A DNA stretch of 64,000 bases from Armatimonadota bacterium (GCA_017303935.1 JAFLBD010000001.1:558001-622000); one strand, 5' to 3'. Shown: positions 27,305 to 37,514, counted from the first letter of the stretch. The notes: generated from the sequence alone by a model not told the origin. A program made the numbers and translations.

Positions 27305-28497
27305 AGAATAGGATTGTCACCGCAGCACTGATGACCATCGCGACGAGCCAGTTCGCGTTTGGTGCCGGGAGCGTGATTGCTCGGCTTAGGCCGAACGTAG
27401 ATGAAGAGCAAGTGAAAATTGCACTTGGCTTGGGAATCGAGGATTCAACCCCGTTCGATCGATTCATATTGATCGAAGTTCCCGACACCTTCTGCGTCGA
27501 GAATGTCGAGGCGATGCTTGAAAATTTGAACCTTGCCGAATGGGCGACCGAGCAATGCGATATGTGCTCCCCAGGGCACAGTGAGGCACCCAAGAGCCAG
27601 GGCAGACTCGGTGGAAAGATCGCGGCTGTCTTTGGCAGTGCAGTCATGAACGAGCTGAACTCGACTCTCATGCAGCAGATTCGATATCAGTACACCCCGT
27701 TCACTTCATCGCAGCGAACTGTCCGGGTTGGCGTTCTTGATACAGGATTTTCTTCCCAATTTCCAAAGCTTTCAACCAGATTCGCCGCTAGCTACAACGC
27801 ATTTAACGGTGAGCATCGAGCGATTGACCAGCCAGAGCGAGTGGATTCGAATGGAAGTGGTACCTACGATGACGCGGTCGGCCACGGCACATTTGTGACC
27901 GGTTTGATTTTGGCTCTAGCTCCAAACGCGTCTATTGTCAACGTCAAAGTCGCGGATGCGGATGGAATTGCAACTTCTTGGTCCATCATCAAGGGGCTTA
28001 CATTTGCGAAAGCAAACGGCTGTGAAATCGTGAATCTCAGCTTCGGTTCGCTGGACGAAATTCCAGGTCTGGACAAAATGATCGACTGGTGCGATGAAAA
28101 CGGGATCACTGTTGTTGCACCGAGTGGGAATGACGCGCTTTCGAGACTGCTTTATCCTGCAAAAGAGGATAAGGTGATTTCTGTCGGGAGTGTTGACTCC
28201 AAAGATCGCAAATCTCCTTGGAGTAACTTCAGCAGTCGGTTGAAATTCTCTGCCCCAGGCGAAAACCTGGTCAGCACGTTCTGGGATGGTGACTTGGTGT
28301 CTTGGTCTGGAACTTCGTTCGCCAACGCCGTGGTCACCGGTGTGATCGCTGATCGAATGCGTTCGCTTCCGGTCCAGTCGTCACAAAACCTGCGACGATT
28401 CTTGTACCGACGTGGCGTCAACATCAATCCAGTTAATCCGAACTTCATTGATAAAGTTGGAGTTCGAATCGACTGGCCGCTGATGAATCAGCGCTAG
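27301..28497 (+). CDS. exported subtilisin-like serine protease (S8)
   Basis: A 398-aa protein with an N-terminal signal peptide (cleavage probably after QFAFGA), a prodomain-like region of about 100 residues, and an S8 catalytic domain. The triad is intact: D147 in VGVLDTGFSS, H195 in GHGTFVTG and S339 in WSGTSFANAVVTG. The prodomain contains an unusual CDMC pair preceding the catalytic domain. It starts inside the CHAT stop codon (ATGA), so the two proteases are made together although one is cytoplasmic and this one exported. Fourth and last gene of the operon. Confidence 0.94.
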   Translation: MKNRIVTAALMTIATSQFAFGAGSVIARLRPNVDEEQVKIALGLGIEDSTPFDRFILIEVPDTFCVENVEAMLENLNLAEWATEQCDMCSPGHSEAPKSQGRLGGKIAAVFGSAVMNELNSTLMQQIRYQYTPFTSSQRTVRVGVLDTGFSSQFPKLSTRFAASYNAFNGEHRAIDQPERVDSNGSGTYDDAVGHGTFVTGLILALAPNASIVNVKVADADGIATSWSIIKGLTFAKANGCEIVNLSFGSLDEIPGLDKMIDWCDENGITVVAPSGNDALSRLLYPAKEDKVISVGSVDSKDRKSPWSNFSSRLKFSAPGENLVSTFWDGDLVSWSGTSFANAVVTGVIADRMRSLPVQSSQNLRRFLYRRGVNINPVNPNFIDKVGVRIDWPLMNQR

Positions 28498-28509
28498 AAA
28501 CTTTGCGGA

Positions 28510-29946
28510 CTATCGACGATCGGGTACCAGCGCTCCGAGCAGGTACTCGATCACGTCCGCCGCAGAGTAACTCGTCTTGCCTTCTGGCACGAACTGCGCA
28601 ACCGAGTGGACCTCATCCCCTGCCGTCATGATCGGGAGTTCCTTTGTGCCGTCTTTACGCACTTGAGCCATACCAACGGTGGCCATAAGACCGTTGCAAA
28701 TGCACTTTCGTCCGCTGCACTCGGCAACATCGCCACCCTTTCGGACAAAGTCGTCAATCGGTTCGCTTGGGCATCGATAGCCTAGCTTGCCATTTTCCAT
28801 CTTGTACAGTTCGCGCAAGTATCCGAGGTCGCAAATTCGTTCGCGGTTCTCGTAAACCTTGGCTTGGGACAATGTGTTTTCTAGGCCAACGACCTTGAAA
28901 GGAAATCCGGTCGGTGAAGCAAGCGGATCGGTGTAAGTATGAACCTGTTGAGCCTGACTCTTTCGTAAGACCTCGTACTTCAGGTGCGGGTCGATTCCCG
29001 AATCGTCACAAAATGCGAACGCGGTGCCGACTTGAATTCCAGCAGCTCCTTGATCTTGAGCCTTTCGAAGTCCTTCGCGGGTTCCGTACGATCCTGCAAG
29101 CCAGAATGGTAGTCCGAGTTCGCGGAACTGCGCGAGGTCGGCCACGTCGCGTTCGCCATAAATCGGTTCGCCGATTTCATTGAGCTCCATCTTGCCCCGA
29201 GGTGGTGCGTTGTGCCCACCAGCGGTCCAGCCTTCGATCACAAAACCATCGACCTTGCCGGACGCCTTGCGCGAGAGCATGATCGCGAGCGATGCGCTCG
29301 ACACGATGGCAAGGAACATTGGTCGCTTGAGCTGCTGAATGCCAGCGGCGACAAATCCTCTTGGATCGAAGTGGGTCGCCCAGTTCTCGCCTGGTTCAGC
29401 GTTCGCGACATCTACTGGAAGTGATGCTGGCTCGAGCTTTGCGAGCTTATCCAGCGCACCGGGGATATGGCGCGGGATACCGGCACCCATCAAAACGTAA
29501 TCGACACCTGCCAACATCGCACCGTAGAGCGATGGGAGGGTCGGAACTTGAATCTTTTCAAGCAAGTTGATTCCGACAGGACCGTCGTGGCCCTGCTTGG
29601 CCAAAAACACCTCAACAAAATTTGCGACCGTAATGAGTTCTAAAAGCGATTGGCTCGGTTCAGCAGAAGGAAGCGGCTTGGATTTGTACGGCTCGTCTGG
29701 AGATTTTCCCCCAGCTACAAAATAGCGATCCCAAATGCGTTTCGCCATCTCAGGAATTGGGAAATGATCCAGCGCACGTTTTACGTGACCACCTAAATCA
29801 CCGTCTTGGAGCCGGCGAGTTATCACGAGATCGAGGGCAGTGCCGGAGACTACTCCGAGCTGTCCCTTCATCGAAACCGCACGAGCGAGGCGCCAATCGG
29901 ATACTGCGACGCCCATTCCACCTTGGATAATTTGTGGCAACGACAT
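28510..29946 (-). CDS. nitronate monooxygenase / PfaD-like flavin oxidoreductase
   Basis: A 478-aa FMN-dependent TIM-barrel protein. The N-terminus PQIIQGGMGVAVSDWRLARAVS and the FMN-phosphate segments EGWTAGGHNAPPRG and AGIQVGTAFAFC match the nitronate monooxygenase/2-nitropropane dioxygenase superfamily, which also holds PfaD-type enoyl reductases. It is longer than the usual about 330-360 aa. The extra C-terminal part carries a Cys-rich run (RCPSEP...CSGRKCICNGL) that could bind metal. The substrate is unknown. It converges with the subtilase gene and is divergent from the SPFH gene. Confidence 0.83.
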   Translation of the reverse strand: MSLPQIIQGGMGVAVSDWRLARAVSMKGQLGVVSGTALDLVITRRLQDGDLGGHVKRALDHFPIPEMAKRIWDRYFVAGGKSPDEPYKSKPLPSAEPSQSLLELITVANFVEVFLAKQGHDGPVGINLLEKIQVPTLPSLYGAMLAGVDYVLMGAGIPRHIPGALDKLAKLEPASLPVDVANAEPGENWATHFDPRGFVAAGIQQLKRPMFLAIVSSASLAIMLSRKASGKVDGFVIEGWTAGGHNAPPRGKMELNEIGEPIYGERDVADLAQFRELGLPFWLAGSYGTREGLRKAQDQGAAGIQVGTAFAFCDDSGIDPHLKYEVLRKSQAQQVHTYTDPLASPTGFPFKVVGLENTLSQAKVYENRERICDLGYLRELYKMENGKLGYRCPSEPIDDFVRKGGDVAECSGRKCICNGLMATVGMAQVRKDGTKELPIMTAGDEVHSVAQFVPEGKTSYSAADVIEYLLGALVPDRR

Positions 29947-30016
29947 GAAGCCTATAGCTTACTCGGTGAGGCAGGGCTGGATTGCAACGTAACACCACAA
30001 TTCTGCGTCTTTGTTG

Positions 30017-30949
30017 ATGGCGACAATGGAAAATATTGTAACGATCGTCTTATCTGTTCTGGGGGTCATCATCCTGTTCTCCGGGCTTTTCATCGTGCAG
30101 CAACAAGAAGTTGCTGTGATCGAGCGGCTCGGGAAATTTGTGAGAACCGCCGGTCCAGGACTCAACTTTAAGATTCCGCTCATCGAAAGCGTGCGTGGGA
30201 GGGTGTCTCTACAGGTTCGCGAACTCGATATCCCAGGCAAATTCAAGACGCGAGACAACAACTTCATCAGCGTTTTTGTCCGCGTCCAGTTCATCGTCAT
30301 TCCGACTTCTGTGTACGAAGCGTTCTATTTGCTCGCCAATCCGGCAGAGCAGATTTCGGCGTTCGTCAGCAACACCGTTCGGGCAAAAGTCGCGGACATG
30401 AACCTTGCAGATGTGTTCGCTCACCAAGACTCCATCGGTGAAGCGGTAAACATGCAACTGAGCACTCGAATGGCACAATTCGGATTCCAGATCACCAACT
30501 CGTTGGTCACCGAAATCATGCCCGCCGCCGAAGTTGTGGCAGCAATGAACAAAGTGCTTGAGACTGAAAACCTCAAGAAGGCCGCAGAAAACGAAGGTGA
30601 AGCTCACCGAATTCAGATGGTGAAGAAGGCCGAAGCGGAAGCCGAAAGCAAGAAACTCCAAGGTGAGGGAATTGCAAACCAGAGAATCGAGATCGCCAAA
30701 GGTATCAAGATCGCTGCAGAACTGATGCGCGAGGGGATGTCTGGCGCGGACGACCACGCGGTGATGCAACTACTGATCCTCAACCAGCATTACGATATGC
30801 TCAACAACATCGGTCAGAGCAACGCCAAGATCATGTTGGTGCCGTTCTCGCCGCAATCCGTCGAGGATCTTCAAAAGAGCATCGCAGGGATGTTTATGGG
30901 CGCCGAGGCCGCCGGTGGTGTTCCGGGCCCGAAGCCACCAAAAATATAA
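30017..30949 (+). CDS. SPFH/Band-7 (stomatin/HflC-like) membrane protein
   Basis: About 310 aa with one N-terminal membrane segment (VTIVLSVLGVIILFSGLFIV) and the SPFH domain (QQQEVAVIERLGKFVRTAGPGLNFKIPLIESV). A long helical region rich in Ala, Glu and Lys (ENEGEAHRIQMVKKAEAEAESKK) follows, which drives oligomerisation. Such proteins form membrane microdomain scaffolds or protease regulators. A NfeD partner is not adjacent. Several starts are possible (TTG 30011/30014, ATG 30017, ATG 30026); none has a strong Shine-Dalgarno sequence. Confidence 0.9.
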   Translation: MATMENIVTIVLSVLGVIILFSGLFIVQQQEVAVIERLGKFVRTAGPGLNFKIPLIESVRGRVSLQVRELDIPGKFKTRDNNFISVFVRVQFIVIPTSVYEAFYLLANPAEQISAFVSNTVRAKVADMNLADVFAHQDSIGEAVNMQLSTRMAQFGFQITNSLVTEIMPAAEVVAAMNKVLETENLKKAAENEGEAHRIQMVKKAEAEAESKKLQGEGIANQRIEIAKGIKIAAELMREGMSGADDHAVMQLLILNQHYDMLNNIGQSNAKIMLVPFSPQSVEDLQKSIAGMFMGAEAAGGVPGPKPPKI

Positions 30950-30967
30950 CGATCTTCCGTCAAAATT

Positions 30968-31008
30968 CGAGCCGTTCCGTGATTCTTCTGGAACGGCTCG
31001 ATTTTTTT
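30968..31008 (+). terminator. terminator after SPFH gene
   Basis: A perfect 11-bp stem (CGAGCCGTTCC / GGAACGGCTCG) with an 11-nt loop, followed by ATTTTTTT. Confidence 0.92.
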
Positions 31009-31061
31009 ATGTACGATCATTTTGCTGGGGCATCCTTTAGCCCTGGGTTGTGAGAATTGCA

Positions 31062-31979
31062 ATGAAATTTCGACTAATTACGTTAGCGTTAGGATTGAGT
31101 GTTTGTGGGTTGGCCTTTGCCGATCCAAGTTTCACCCGAAGTCACGGCGACACACTTTCTGCTCTCAAGAGCGATGCCGGGCTCGCTTGGACAGAAACCA
31201 AGTACGGCGTGAACTTCTACAAGGCGGCGACCGACCCAACCTTGTTCATAAATGCCATCAACTTTATCCCGGGCGTGTCGTGGGACCCGAATATCAATCT
31301 GAATACATCGACTTTCTTTTACGGTGATTTGGGTAGCGGATATTCCGGGCACACCTACGAATTGGGAACCGCAATCAATGGCGAAGCGAACTGGAATTTT
31401 GATGGAATCCTGCGGCGAAGCGGCGTTGTCAACAGCTCGGTGAATGCCGGACTGTACGATTTTCGGGTGGAGATTATTGGCGGGAACAGCGATACCGCAG
31501 AGGACGTTCTCGCATCCTTTGATAACTTCATCGAAGTTATTCCTTCGCTGACGGCCGAAGCGACGGCCACGATGAGTCCGGCTGCAATTGGTCCAAATCA
31601 AATCAGCCAGGCTTCTGTTGAATTCCACAATTCGAGCAATCGCGACATCAAAACAACGACTTGGTATGTCGCAGGATTTGGGCTCGGTGACCCAGGAAAT
31701 TCAGACCAGTTGGTCCTAGACAACTTCATCGGTAACTGGTTCAACCAGACCATCACTCCGAGTTCCAGCCGTCAAGACCTTCACTCCAGTTGGAAGGCAA
31801 CTCCGTCCAACGCTCCTGGTATCTACCAGGGCAATCTCGGCATCATCGGCGGAGCCTACGAAGGAGACTGGCATGGATGGAAGGCTTCCGGTTCTAGTCT
31901 CGAAGTGGTTCCAGAGCCTGCAACGATGCTAGCAGTTGGCTTGGGTATTGCTGGATTGTTGCGAAGGCGGCGAGCTTAG
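31062..31979 (+). CDS. PEP-CTERM sorting-domain exported protein
   Basis: About 305 aa with an N-terminal signal peptide (LITLALGLSVCGLAFA) and a C-terminal PEP-CTERM tripartite signal: VPEPATM, a hydrophobic helix, and a terminal RRRR cluster. Such proteins are processed by an exosortase and directed to the cell surface or exopolysaccharide. The mature region is Asn/Ser/Gly-rich and beta-like, with no known domain. No exosortase gene is in the window. The ATG at 31062 is preferred over the GTG at 31050. Confidence 0.88.
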   Translation: MKFRLITLALGLSVCGLAFADPSFTRSHGDTLSALKSDAGLAWTETKYGVNFYKAATDPTLFINAINFIPGVSWDPNINLNTSTFFYGDLGSGYSGHTYELGTAINGEANWNFDGILRRSGVVNSSVNAGLYDFRVEIIGGNSDTAEDVLASFDNFIEVIPSLTAEATATMSPAAIGPNQISQASVEFHNSSNRDIKTTTWYVAGFGLGDPGNSDQLVLDNFIGNWFNQTITPSSSRQDLHSSWKATPSNAPGIYQGNLGIIGGAYEGDWHGWKASGSSLEVVPEPATMLAVGLGIAGLLRRRRA

Positions 31980-32057
31980 CGGGTATCATATTCGGGTTGC
32001 GAGGTTGGGGACGAAAGCACGTGCTGCTTAGCCTGGAATTCGCGACTGAGAAAATTT

Positions 32058-32366
32058 ATGAAAGCACCTCGTGTAAGAATTCGCCTCCGAGCGTATGATC
32101 ATCGCGTGCTGGATCAGTCTGCTGAAAAGATTGCCGAAACCGCTCGACGGACTGGCGCTCGAATCAGTGGACCGATTCCACTGCCGACCAATTTGCGACG
32201 ATTCTGCGTTATTCGCGGTCCACACATCGATAAGGAATCGATGGAGCACTTCGAAATCCGCACTCACAATCGTTTGATCGATATTCACGATCCAACGAAC
32301 AAGACGATCGACGCATTGATGCGCCTTGATCTTGCTAGCGGCGTTGACATTCAGATCAAGACCTGA
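32058..32366 (+). CDS. rpsJ: 30S ribosomal protein S10
   Basis: A 102-aa protein of the 30S head, also the transcription antitermination factor Nus[36 protein letters not shown] and [13 protein letters not shown] are canonical. It stands alone: it is not followed by rplC-rplD and has its own terminator. It lies on the same strand as rpsL-rpsG-fusA-tuf, 10.3 kb downstream of tuf, with unrelated genes between. Confidence 0.97.
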   Translation: MKAPRVRIRLRAYDHRVLDQSAEKIAETARRTGARISGPIPLPTNLRRFCVIRGPHIDKESMEHFEIRTHNRLIDIHDPTNKTIDALMRLDLASGVDIQIKT

Positions 32367-32384
32367 TCTAAGTGGCATCAAAAC

Positions 32385-32425
32385 AAAAAGAACTCCCGGA
32401 TGATTCATTCCAGGAGTTCTTTTTG
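32385..32425 (+). terminator. terminator after rpsJ
   Basis: AAAAAGAACTCC pairs with GGAGTTCTTTTT across a loop, with one C-A mismatch followed by a 2-bp GG/CC extension. It ends in a T tract. It closes the single-gene rpsJ unit. Confidence 0.88.
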
Positions 32426-32460
32426 CATTTATGGAACATGGGTAATATACGGGACACCTT

Positions 32461-33117
32461 ATGCTTAAGAGCGACGACGTTTATTACACTGGCGAGCAAT
32501 CGGTAGGTCGACAAATGCGCCAAAAGCGCATGAAGCTCTTTCTGGATCTTCTTGAAAATGTGCCTAAGCCATGCCGAATTTTGGATGTTGGCGGCGAACC
32601 GAACTATTGGAAGGTCCTTGGTTTCCAAGTTGAGGGTGTCGAGATTGTTTGCATGAATCTCAATCCTCGAAACAGCGATTGGCCCAATGTAACTAGCGTG
32701 GCTGGTAACGCGATCTCAATGCCTGAGTATGCAGATCAATCCTTTGATATCGTGTACAGCAATTCGGTGATTGAGCACCTATTTACGACCGAAAATCAAT
32801 TCAAGATGGCTTCGGAAGTCCGCCGAGTTGGCAAGAGATATTTCGTGCAGACTCCGAATAAATACTTCCCGATAGAGCCTCATTTTCTTTTCCCGCTATG
32901 GCAATTCCTGCCTCGAGAGATGAGAATACGAATGATTCAAAAGCGTCGAGTGGGATTCGCAGGTCCAGCGTCGAGTAGAACAGAGGCTGAACAAATTGTT
33001 GACGAAATTTTGCTGATCTCCAAATCGGATTTTCAGAAAATGTTCCCAGACGGCACCCTGATCGTCGAGAAGTTCAAAGGCCTCTCGAAGTCATTTATGG
33101 TGTATCACGGGTTCTAG
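32461..33117 (+). CDS. class I SAM-dependent methyltransferase
   Basis: A 218-aa protein with the Rossmann-like SAM-binding pattern: motif I is ILDVGGEPNYWK, the acidic end of strand 2 is near MNLNPRN, and FDIVYSNSVIEHL forms motifs III-IV of the Methyltransf_11 group. The C-terminal part (LFPLWQFLPREMRIRMIQKRRVG) is like that of methyltransferases in polysaccharide or glycan clusters. The substrate is not predictable. Its stop codon overlaps the stop of the convergent gene by a shared CTAG. Confidence 0.87.
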   Translation: MLKSDDVYYTGEQSVGRQMRQKRMKLFLDLLENVPKPCRILDVGGEPNYWKVLGFQVEGVEIVCMNLNPRNSDWPNVTSVAGNAISMPEYADQSFDIVYSNSVIEHLFTTENQFKMASEVRRVGKRYFVQTPNKYFPIEPHFLFPLWQFLPREMRIRMIQKRRVGFAGPASSRTEAEQIVDEILLISKSDFQKMFPDGTLIVEKFKGLSKSFMVYHGF

Positions 33118-35510
33118 TTTCTGCCGGGAGCGGTCGGGAAATCCCAATTCAATCGCACGCCATCCGGTCGATAACCTGCCGGACTGAGCAGAATCGCATC
33201 GACGCTGAGCTTGCTCAATAAAGGCGGTTTCACCTCAATGGAGAGCTCTTGTGAACCTAACCCTAGGTTCACTTGGCCGAAGTTCACCCATCCAAAGTCT
33301 GCCCCATAGACGCTCTGTTTGCCACTTTGCGCGCCAAAGCTCTCGTTCAACAGGCGGACGTTGAGCGAACTGATCGCCCTACGATCACCATTCATCGCCA
33401 CCCAGATTTGGTGAACCCCTTCGAATCTCGGGCTCACGTTATAGGTTGCTTTGAAGACTCCTTCCAACGGCGTCAAGACGGTCTCGAGGCTGAGCGCCGA
33501 TCCGTTTGAAGCACCTGGCGATGAAATGATGTCGCTGAAGTTATGATTGCGGCTCGCCTCGGCTTCGATCCAAATGAATGGACTCAGAGAGCGGCGCAGC
33601 CGCTCCAATCGCACTCGCATGGCCTGGAACCCGCCACCAGGGTTCGTCTTCAACATCGTCGTTGCCTGGCGGAACGCCTCAATATCATCGGTGAGACTCT
33701 GCATGTTGGCTGGAAGGGCCGCGACGAGTCCGTTCAGTTCATTCATCGCCTCAGCGATGGCGATCTCGGGAACGGGAACCTCGGTCGTCAAAACCGAAAG
33801 CGGTTCGTCAAACGGGTCTAGTTCGATAATTCCTTTTTGAATCTTAAACGCAATTGGCCGGTTGTCAAGAGTCCGCACTTTGACGGACTTCGGATCAGAA
33901 AGCATCAGCTTGATCTTCTTCTTCGATTCCAGCGGCTTCGATGGCCAAAGAACGACCTGATCCCCCTCGTTTCCACGCATTCGATATCCGGCAAATGACT
34001 TCCCGAGGTCGATTCGATTTCCTTCGATGGGAGCGGGCAGCCACCAAGTCCCTCCGCCCAAACGCATGGGCTGGGCTGGATTTCGGGCAGATTCTGGGAA
34101 AGGCAGAACGCTGGTTCGGCTGGTCACCACGCTTCGCGCCTCGGCTCCAAGGTTATTCATGGAGGCGATCCAAGCCAAATCTTCTGCGGACTTTGGCGAG
34201 ACGAACCATCCTGACAGTCCCATGGTTGCGCTCTCTTCTACGATCGTCTGAATCAATCGTGGTCGATCATCTGATGCCGCCAGCTTAATGTCTTCCGCGT
34301 AAATCAATGGCGCGCTGGCCCATCGACTACCGGTACTGGCCGCGCGCGCAACGTTATCCAGAACTTCCAAAAAGCCATCGCCTTCCAGCATCACGCTGCA
34401 ACCCGATAACCCTGCCGCATTGCCCTCGTAAGGTCCGTTCCAACCCGCCCATCGTTGGATGACCGGGACATGCGCAATCTCTTGCAGATTTCGGCTGAGG
34501 TTGATGAATCGCCGGCGCAGGGTGGTCTGAAGCTCCTCTTGAATATCCGCCCAAACGCTACTCGAGCGGCTGTTGCATGAGTAGATTTGATCGGTATCTG
34601 GATCCCACAAATAATTGACCCCGCGCTTCGCCGACCAAAGTGGTACAAGCCGCGCGATCTGGCTGACCGCAGTGAAATCGGAAGCAGAGATGTTCCAAGC
34701 TTGTTCAAGTCGGCGCTGAGTGCCGTACTTCTGCTTCAATGAAGCCTCAAACTCCATCCTAAAACGTCGCGAAGTCGGGACAAACCTTGTATTAGCGTCC
34801 GGGAAGCTGAGCACCGTGCCCGCGGGATTGAAGATGCCTCGTAGACCTGGCTCATCGCCATACTGCTTGACCGCTGCCAAAAGTCGGTCGCGGTGAGCAT
34901 CAAACTTTTCCCAGGCGTCTACAAAAGTCGGGTGGGTGCCAATCGGGTAGACGAGGATGACAAACTCACCGGAGTGTGGCGGCACGATGCGCTCTCGAAG
35001 GTTGCCAGCAGGATCAATCTTGGCCTTGAAGTGCTTTGCGATCTGACCATTCGTCTCGCTGATCACCACCAGCGCGCTCTTGTAACCAGGCAGCTTGGCT
35101 TCTAGGTCCATCGGCCCCGTTATCCCAGTGAGGCGATAAGCTTCAGGAGAGACATCTACTCCTTCGCTGGTCGGTGCTTTGCTTTGGATCGTGAAGAAGA
35201 ATCTGGCGTCCGAATTCTGGAGTGCGGCCAACGTATCGGGCCAGGCTCTGCCATCAGCAGGCATCTCGATTAGCAGGTCTTTAACACCGGCTGAAAGAGT
35301 TGTCCGAACTTGCTCACCCGTGCCTTCGATTCTTGCTCCAAAAGGGGAATAGGATGCGTTGTTCCACACCAAACCGCCGACATCGGTGACCCCCCACGAT
35401 TTGGCGGGAGCGGTGGGAGTGGCAATGAGCGTCAAAATCGCGGCAAGAATCATCCGTTCGAGAATGCTACCTCTGAGAGGTTGACGCATGGGCCCGGTGG
35501 GTCGGTTCAT
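33114..35510 (-). CDS. exported GH42-like (beta/alpha)8 protein with C-terminal binding domain
   Basis: About 798 aa. A signal peptide ([23 protein letters not shown]) is followed by a small beta domain, then a TIM-barrel-like region resembling glycoside hydrolase family 42 in its [26 protein letters not shown] segment. A C-terminal beta-sandwich ([17 protein letters not shown] onward) resembles CBM6/CBM35-like modules. I could not identify the catalytic acid and nucleophile with confidence, so activity is uncertain. The start at 35510 is supported by AAAGGG 7 nt upstream. The divergent tkt gene starts only 24 bp away. Confidence 0.75.
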   Translation of the reverse strand: MNRPTGPMRQPLRGSILERMILAAILTLIATPTAPAKSWGVTDVGGLVWNNASYSPFGARIEGTGEQVRTTLSAGVKDLLIEMPADGRAWPDTLAALQNSDARFFFTIQSKAPTSEGVDVSPEAYRLTGITGPMDLEAKLPGYKSALVVISETNGQIAKHFKAKIDPAGNLRERIVPPHSGEFVILVYPIGTHPTFVDAWEKFDAHRDRLLAAVKQYGDEPGLRGIFNPAGTVLSFPDANTRFVPTSRRFRMEFEASLKQKYGTQRRLEQAWNISASDFTAVSQIARLVPLWSAKRGVNYLWDPDTDQIYSCNSRSSSVWADIQEELQTTLRRRFINLSRNLQEIAHVPVIQRWAGWNGPYEGNAAGLSGCSVMLEGDGFLEVLDNVARAASTGSRWASAPLIYAEDIKLAASDDRPRLIQTIVEESATMGLSGWFVSPKSAEDLAWIASMNNLGAEARSVVTSRTSVLPFPESARNPAQPMRLGGGTWWLPAPIEGNRIDLGKSFAGYRMRGNEGDQVVLWPSKPLESKKKIKLMLSDPKSVKVRTLDNRPIAFKIQKGIIELDPFDEPLSVLTTEVPVPEIAIAEAMNELNGLVAALPANMQSLTDDIEAFRQATTMLKTNPGGGFQAMRVRLERLRRSLSPFIWIEAEASRNHNFSDIISSPGASNGSALSLETVLTPLEGVFKATYNVSPRFEGVHQIWVAMNGDRRAISSLNVRLLNESFGAQSGKQSVYGADFGWVNFGQVNLGLGSQELSIEVKPPLLSKLSVDAILLSPAGYRPDGVRLNWDFPTAPGRN

Positions 35511-35534
35511 CGGGGTACCCTTTGCATCGTGGCG

Positions 35535-37514
35535 ATGGTGCAATCGGAACTCGATAATCTGTGTGTAAACGTAATTCGCGGCTTGGCGATAGACGCGGTG
35601 GAGAAGGCAAAGAGCGGCCATCCGGGTATGCCGATGGGATGCGCCCCGATGGCGCATGCTTTGTGGTCACGTCACCTAAAACACAATCCAAAGAACCCAA
35701 AGTGGTTCGATCGAGATCGGTTCATCTTGAGTGCTGGTCACGGCTCGATGCTGATTTACTCATTGCTTCATCTCACGGGCTACGACGTGACGATGGAAGA
35801 TATCCACCAATTCCGTCAGTGGGGAAGCCGGACTCCAGGACACCCTGAAAATACCCATACGCCCGGAGTCGAAATGGCCACTGGGCCGCTTGGGCAAGGA
35901 ATCAGCACATCCATCGGATTTGCGATAGCGGAGTCTTATTTGGCCGCTCGCTACAATCGGCCCGGCCACAACATTATCGATCACTTCACCTACGTGATCT
36001 GCTCCGACGGCGACCTCATGGAAGGCGTGGCGCAGGAAGCTTGCTCGCTAGCGGGCCATCTCGGCCTGGGCAAATTAATCTGCCTCTACGATGACAACAG
36101 CATCACTATCGACGGCAACACGAGTTTGAGCTTCACCGAAGACACCTCCAAAAAGTTTGAAGCGATGAACTGGCAAGTGCTTCATGTGGACGGGTTGGAT
36201 ATCGATCAAGTTTCGAGTGCAATCGATGCCGCGAAGTCCGAGTCCTCAAAGCCAACTTTGATCGTAGCCAAAACGATCATTGGGTTCGGAAGTCCAAACA
36301 AGGCTAATAGCGAGAAGTCGCATGGATCGCCGCTCGGCGCAGAAGAAGTCGTACTGACCAAACGTGCGCTCGGTCTGCCTGAGGATAAGACGTTCTGGAT
36401 CCCAAAGGAAGTGAGCGAGCAGATGTTGGGGGCCGTCGAAACCGGTGTAGCGGCAGAAACTGCTTGGACCGAAGCGATGAAAGCGTATTCTGCCAGCTTC
36501 CCAGCCGAACATGCAGAGCTATCGAAGTTGATCTCGGGCGAAGCGAGCTTGGAATCGCTCCTGGCGACGCCAGAATTCGACAAGCCGGTCGCCACACGCG
36601 GCGCAAATGGAGTCGCTGTCGCGGCAGTTGGAAATGACTTTGCCGGCCTCATCGGTGGCAGTGCGGACCTCACCAATAACGTCATGACCGAGATCAAGGG
36701 AGGCGGATGGTACTCCCCGCAGAATCGCGCCGGCCGAAACATCGCGTTTGGGATTCGAGAACACGCGATGGCAGCCGCCGCAAACGGTATCACGCTCCAT
36801 GGCGGCACCCGAGGAATGGCTGGTACGTTCTTTGTGTTCAGCGACTACTGCAGGCCATCAGTTCGCCTCGCTGCGCTGATGCATATTCCAACGATCTTCT
36901 GCTTCAGCCACGACTCTATCGGTTTGGGAGAAGATGGACCAACGCACCAGCCAGTAGAGCACCTGGCCGCTTGCCGAGCGATCCCGAACTGCAACGTCTT
37001 CCGTCCGGCGGATGCCAACGAGACTTTGGTAGCCTGGGCAATCGCCGCCACGGCAAAAGACTTCCCGAGTTTGATCGTGACCAGCCGCCAAAATTTGGAG
37101 ATTCATTCGCCCAAATTCGCAATGGATCATCCAGCGTTCAAGGGAGGATATGTACTCAAATCGGCGGAGAATCCGAAGCTGATCATCGTGGCCACGGGCA
37201 GTGAAGTCATGCTCGCGATGCAAGCCGCAAGTAGCCTAGAAGCTGAAGGCATTGCCACTCGCGTCGTCAGCCTGCCGTCGTGGTTCTTGTTCGAAAGGCA
37301 ATCAGATTCATACAAGTCTAGCGTCTTGCCAAAATCCATCCCAACACTCTCGGTGGAAGCTGGAACAACGATGGGCTGGGCAAAATATGCTTCAGCTCAC
37401 GTAGGGTTGGATCGGTTCGGCGCGAGCGCACCTGGCCCGGTCGCGATGGACAAACTTGGATTCAATGTCGAGAACGTCGTGGCTGAAGCCAAGAAGCTTT
37501 TTTCGAGCAATTGA
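35535..37514 (+). CDS. tkt: transketolase
   Basis: A 659-aa thiamine-diphosphate enzyme of the pentose phosphate pathway. [24 protein letters not shown], the ThDP-binding GDGD-like [38 protein letters not shown] and the pyrimidine-domain [15 protein letters not shown] and [19 protein letters not shown] are canonical. I start at the ATG at 35535; the longer open frame to 35310 runs antisense over the divergent gene and has no homologous character. The gap to that gene is 24 bp. Confidence 0.97.
   Translation: MVQSELDNLCVNVIRGLAIDAVEKAKSGHPGMPMGCAPMAHALWSRHLKHNPKNPKWFDRDRFILSAGHGSMLIYSLLHLTGYDVTMEDIHQFRQWGSRTPGHPENTHTPGVEMATGPLGQGISTSIGFAIAESYLAARYNRPGHNIIDHFTYVICSDGDLMEGVAQEACSLAGHLGLGKLICLYDDNSITIDGNTSLSFTEDTSKKFEAMNWQVLHVDGLDIDQVSSAIDAAKSESSKPTLIVAKTIIGFGSPNKANSEKSHGSPLGAEEVVLTKRALGLPEDKTFWIPKEVSEQMLGAVETGVAAETAWTEAMKAYSASFPAEHAELSKLISGEASLESLLATPEFDKPVATRGANGVAVAAVGNDFAGLIGGSADLTNNVMTEIKGGGWYSPQNRAGRNIAFGIREHAMAAAANGITLHGGTRGMAGTFFVFSDYCRPSVRLAALMHIPTIFCFSHDSIGLGEDGPTHQPVEHLAACRAIPNCNVFRPADANETLVAWAIAATAKDFPSLIVTSRQNLEIHSPKFAMDHPAFKGGYVLKSAENPKLIIVATGSEVMLAMQAASSLEAEGIATRVVSLPSWFLFERQSDSYKSSVLPKSIPTLSVEAGTTMGWAKYASAHVGLDRFGASAPGPVAMDKLGFNVENVVAEAKKLFSSN

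Noticed and set aside
35310-35534. N-terminal extension of transketolase
   Set aside because: It is antisense to the signal-peptide region of the divergent gene and precedes the normal transketolase start.
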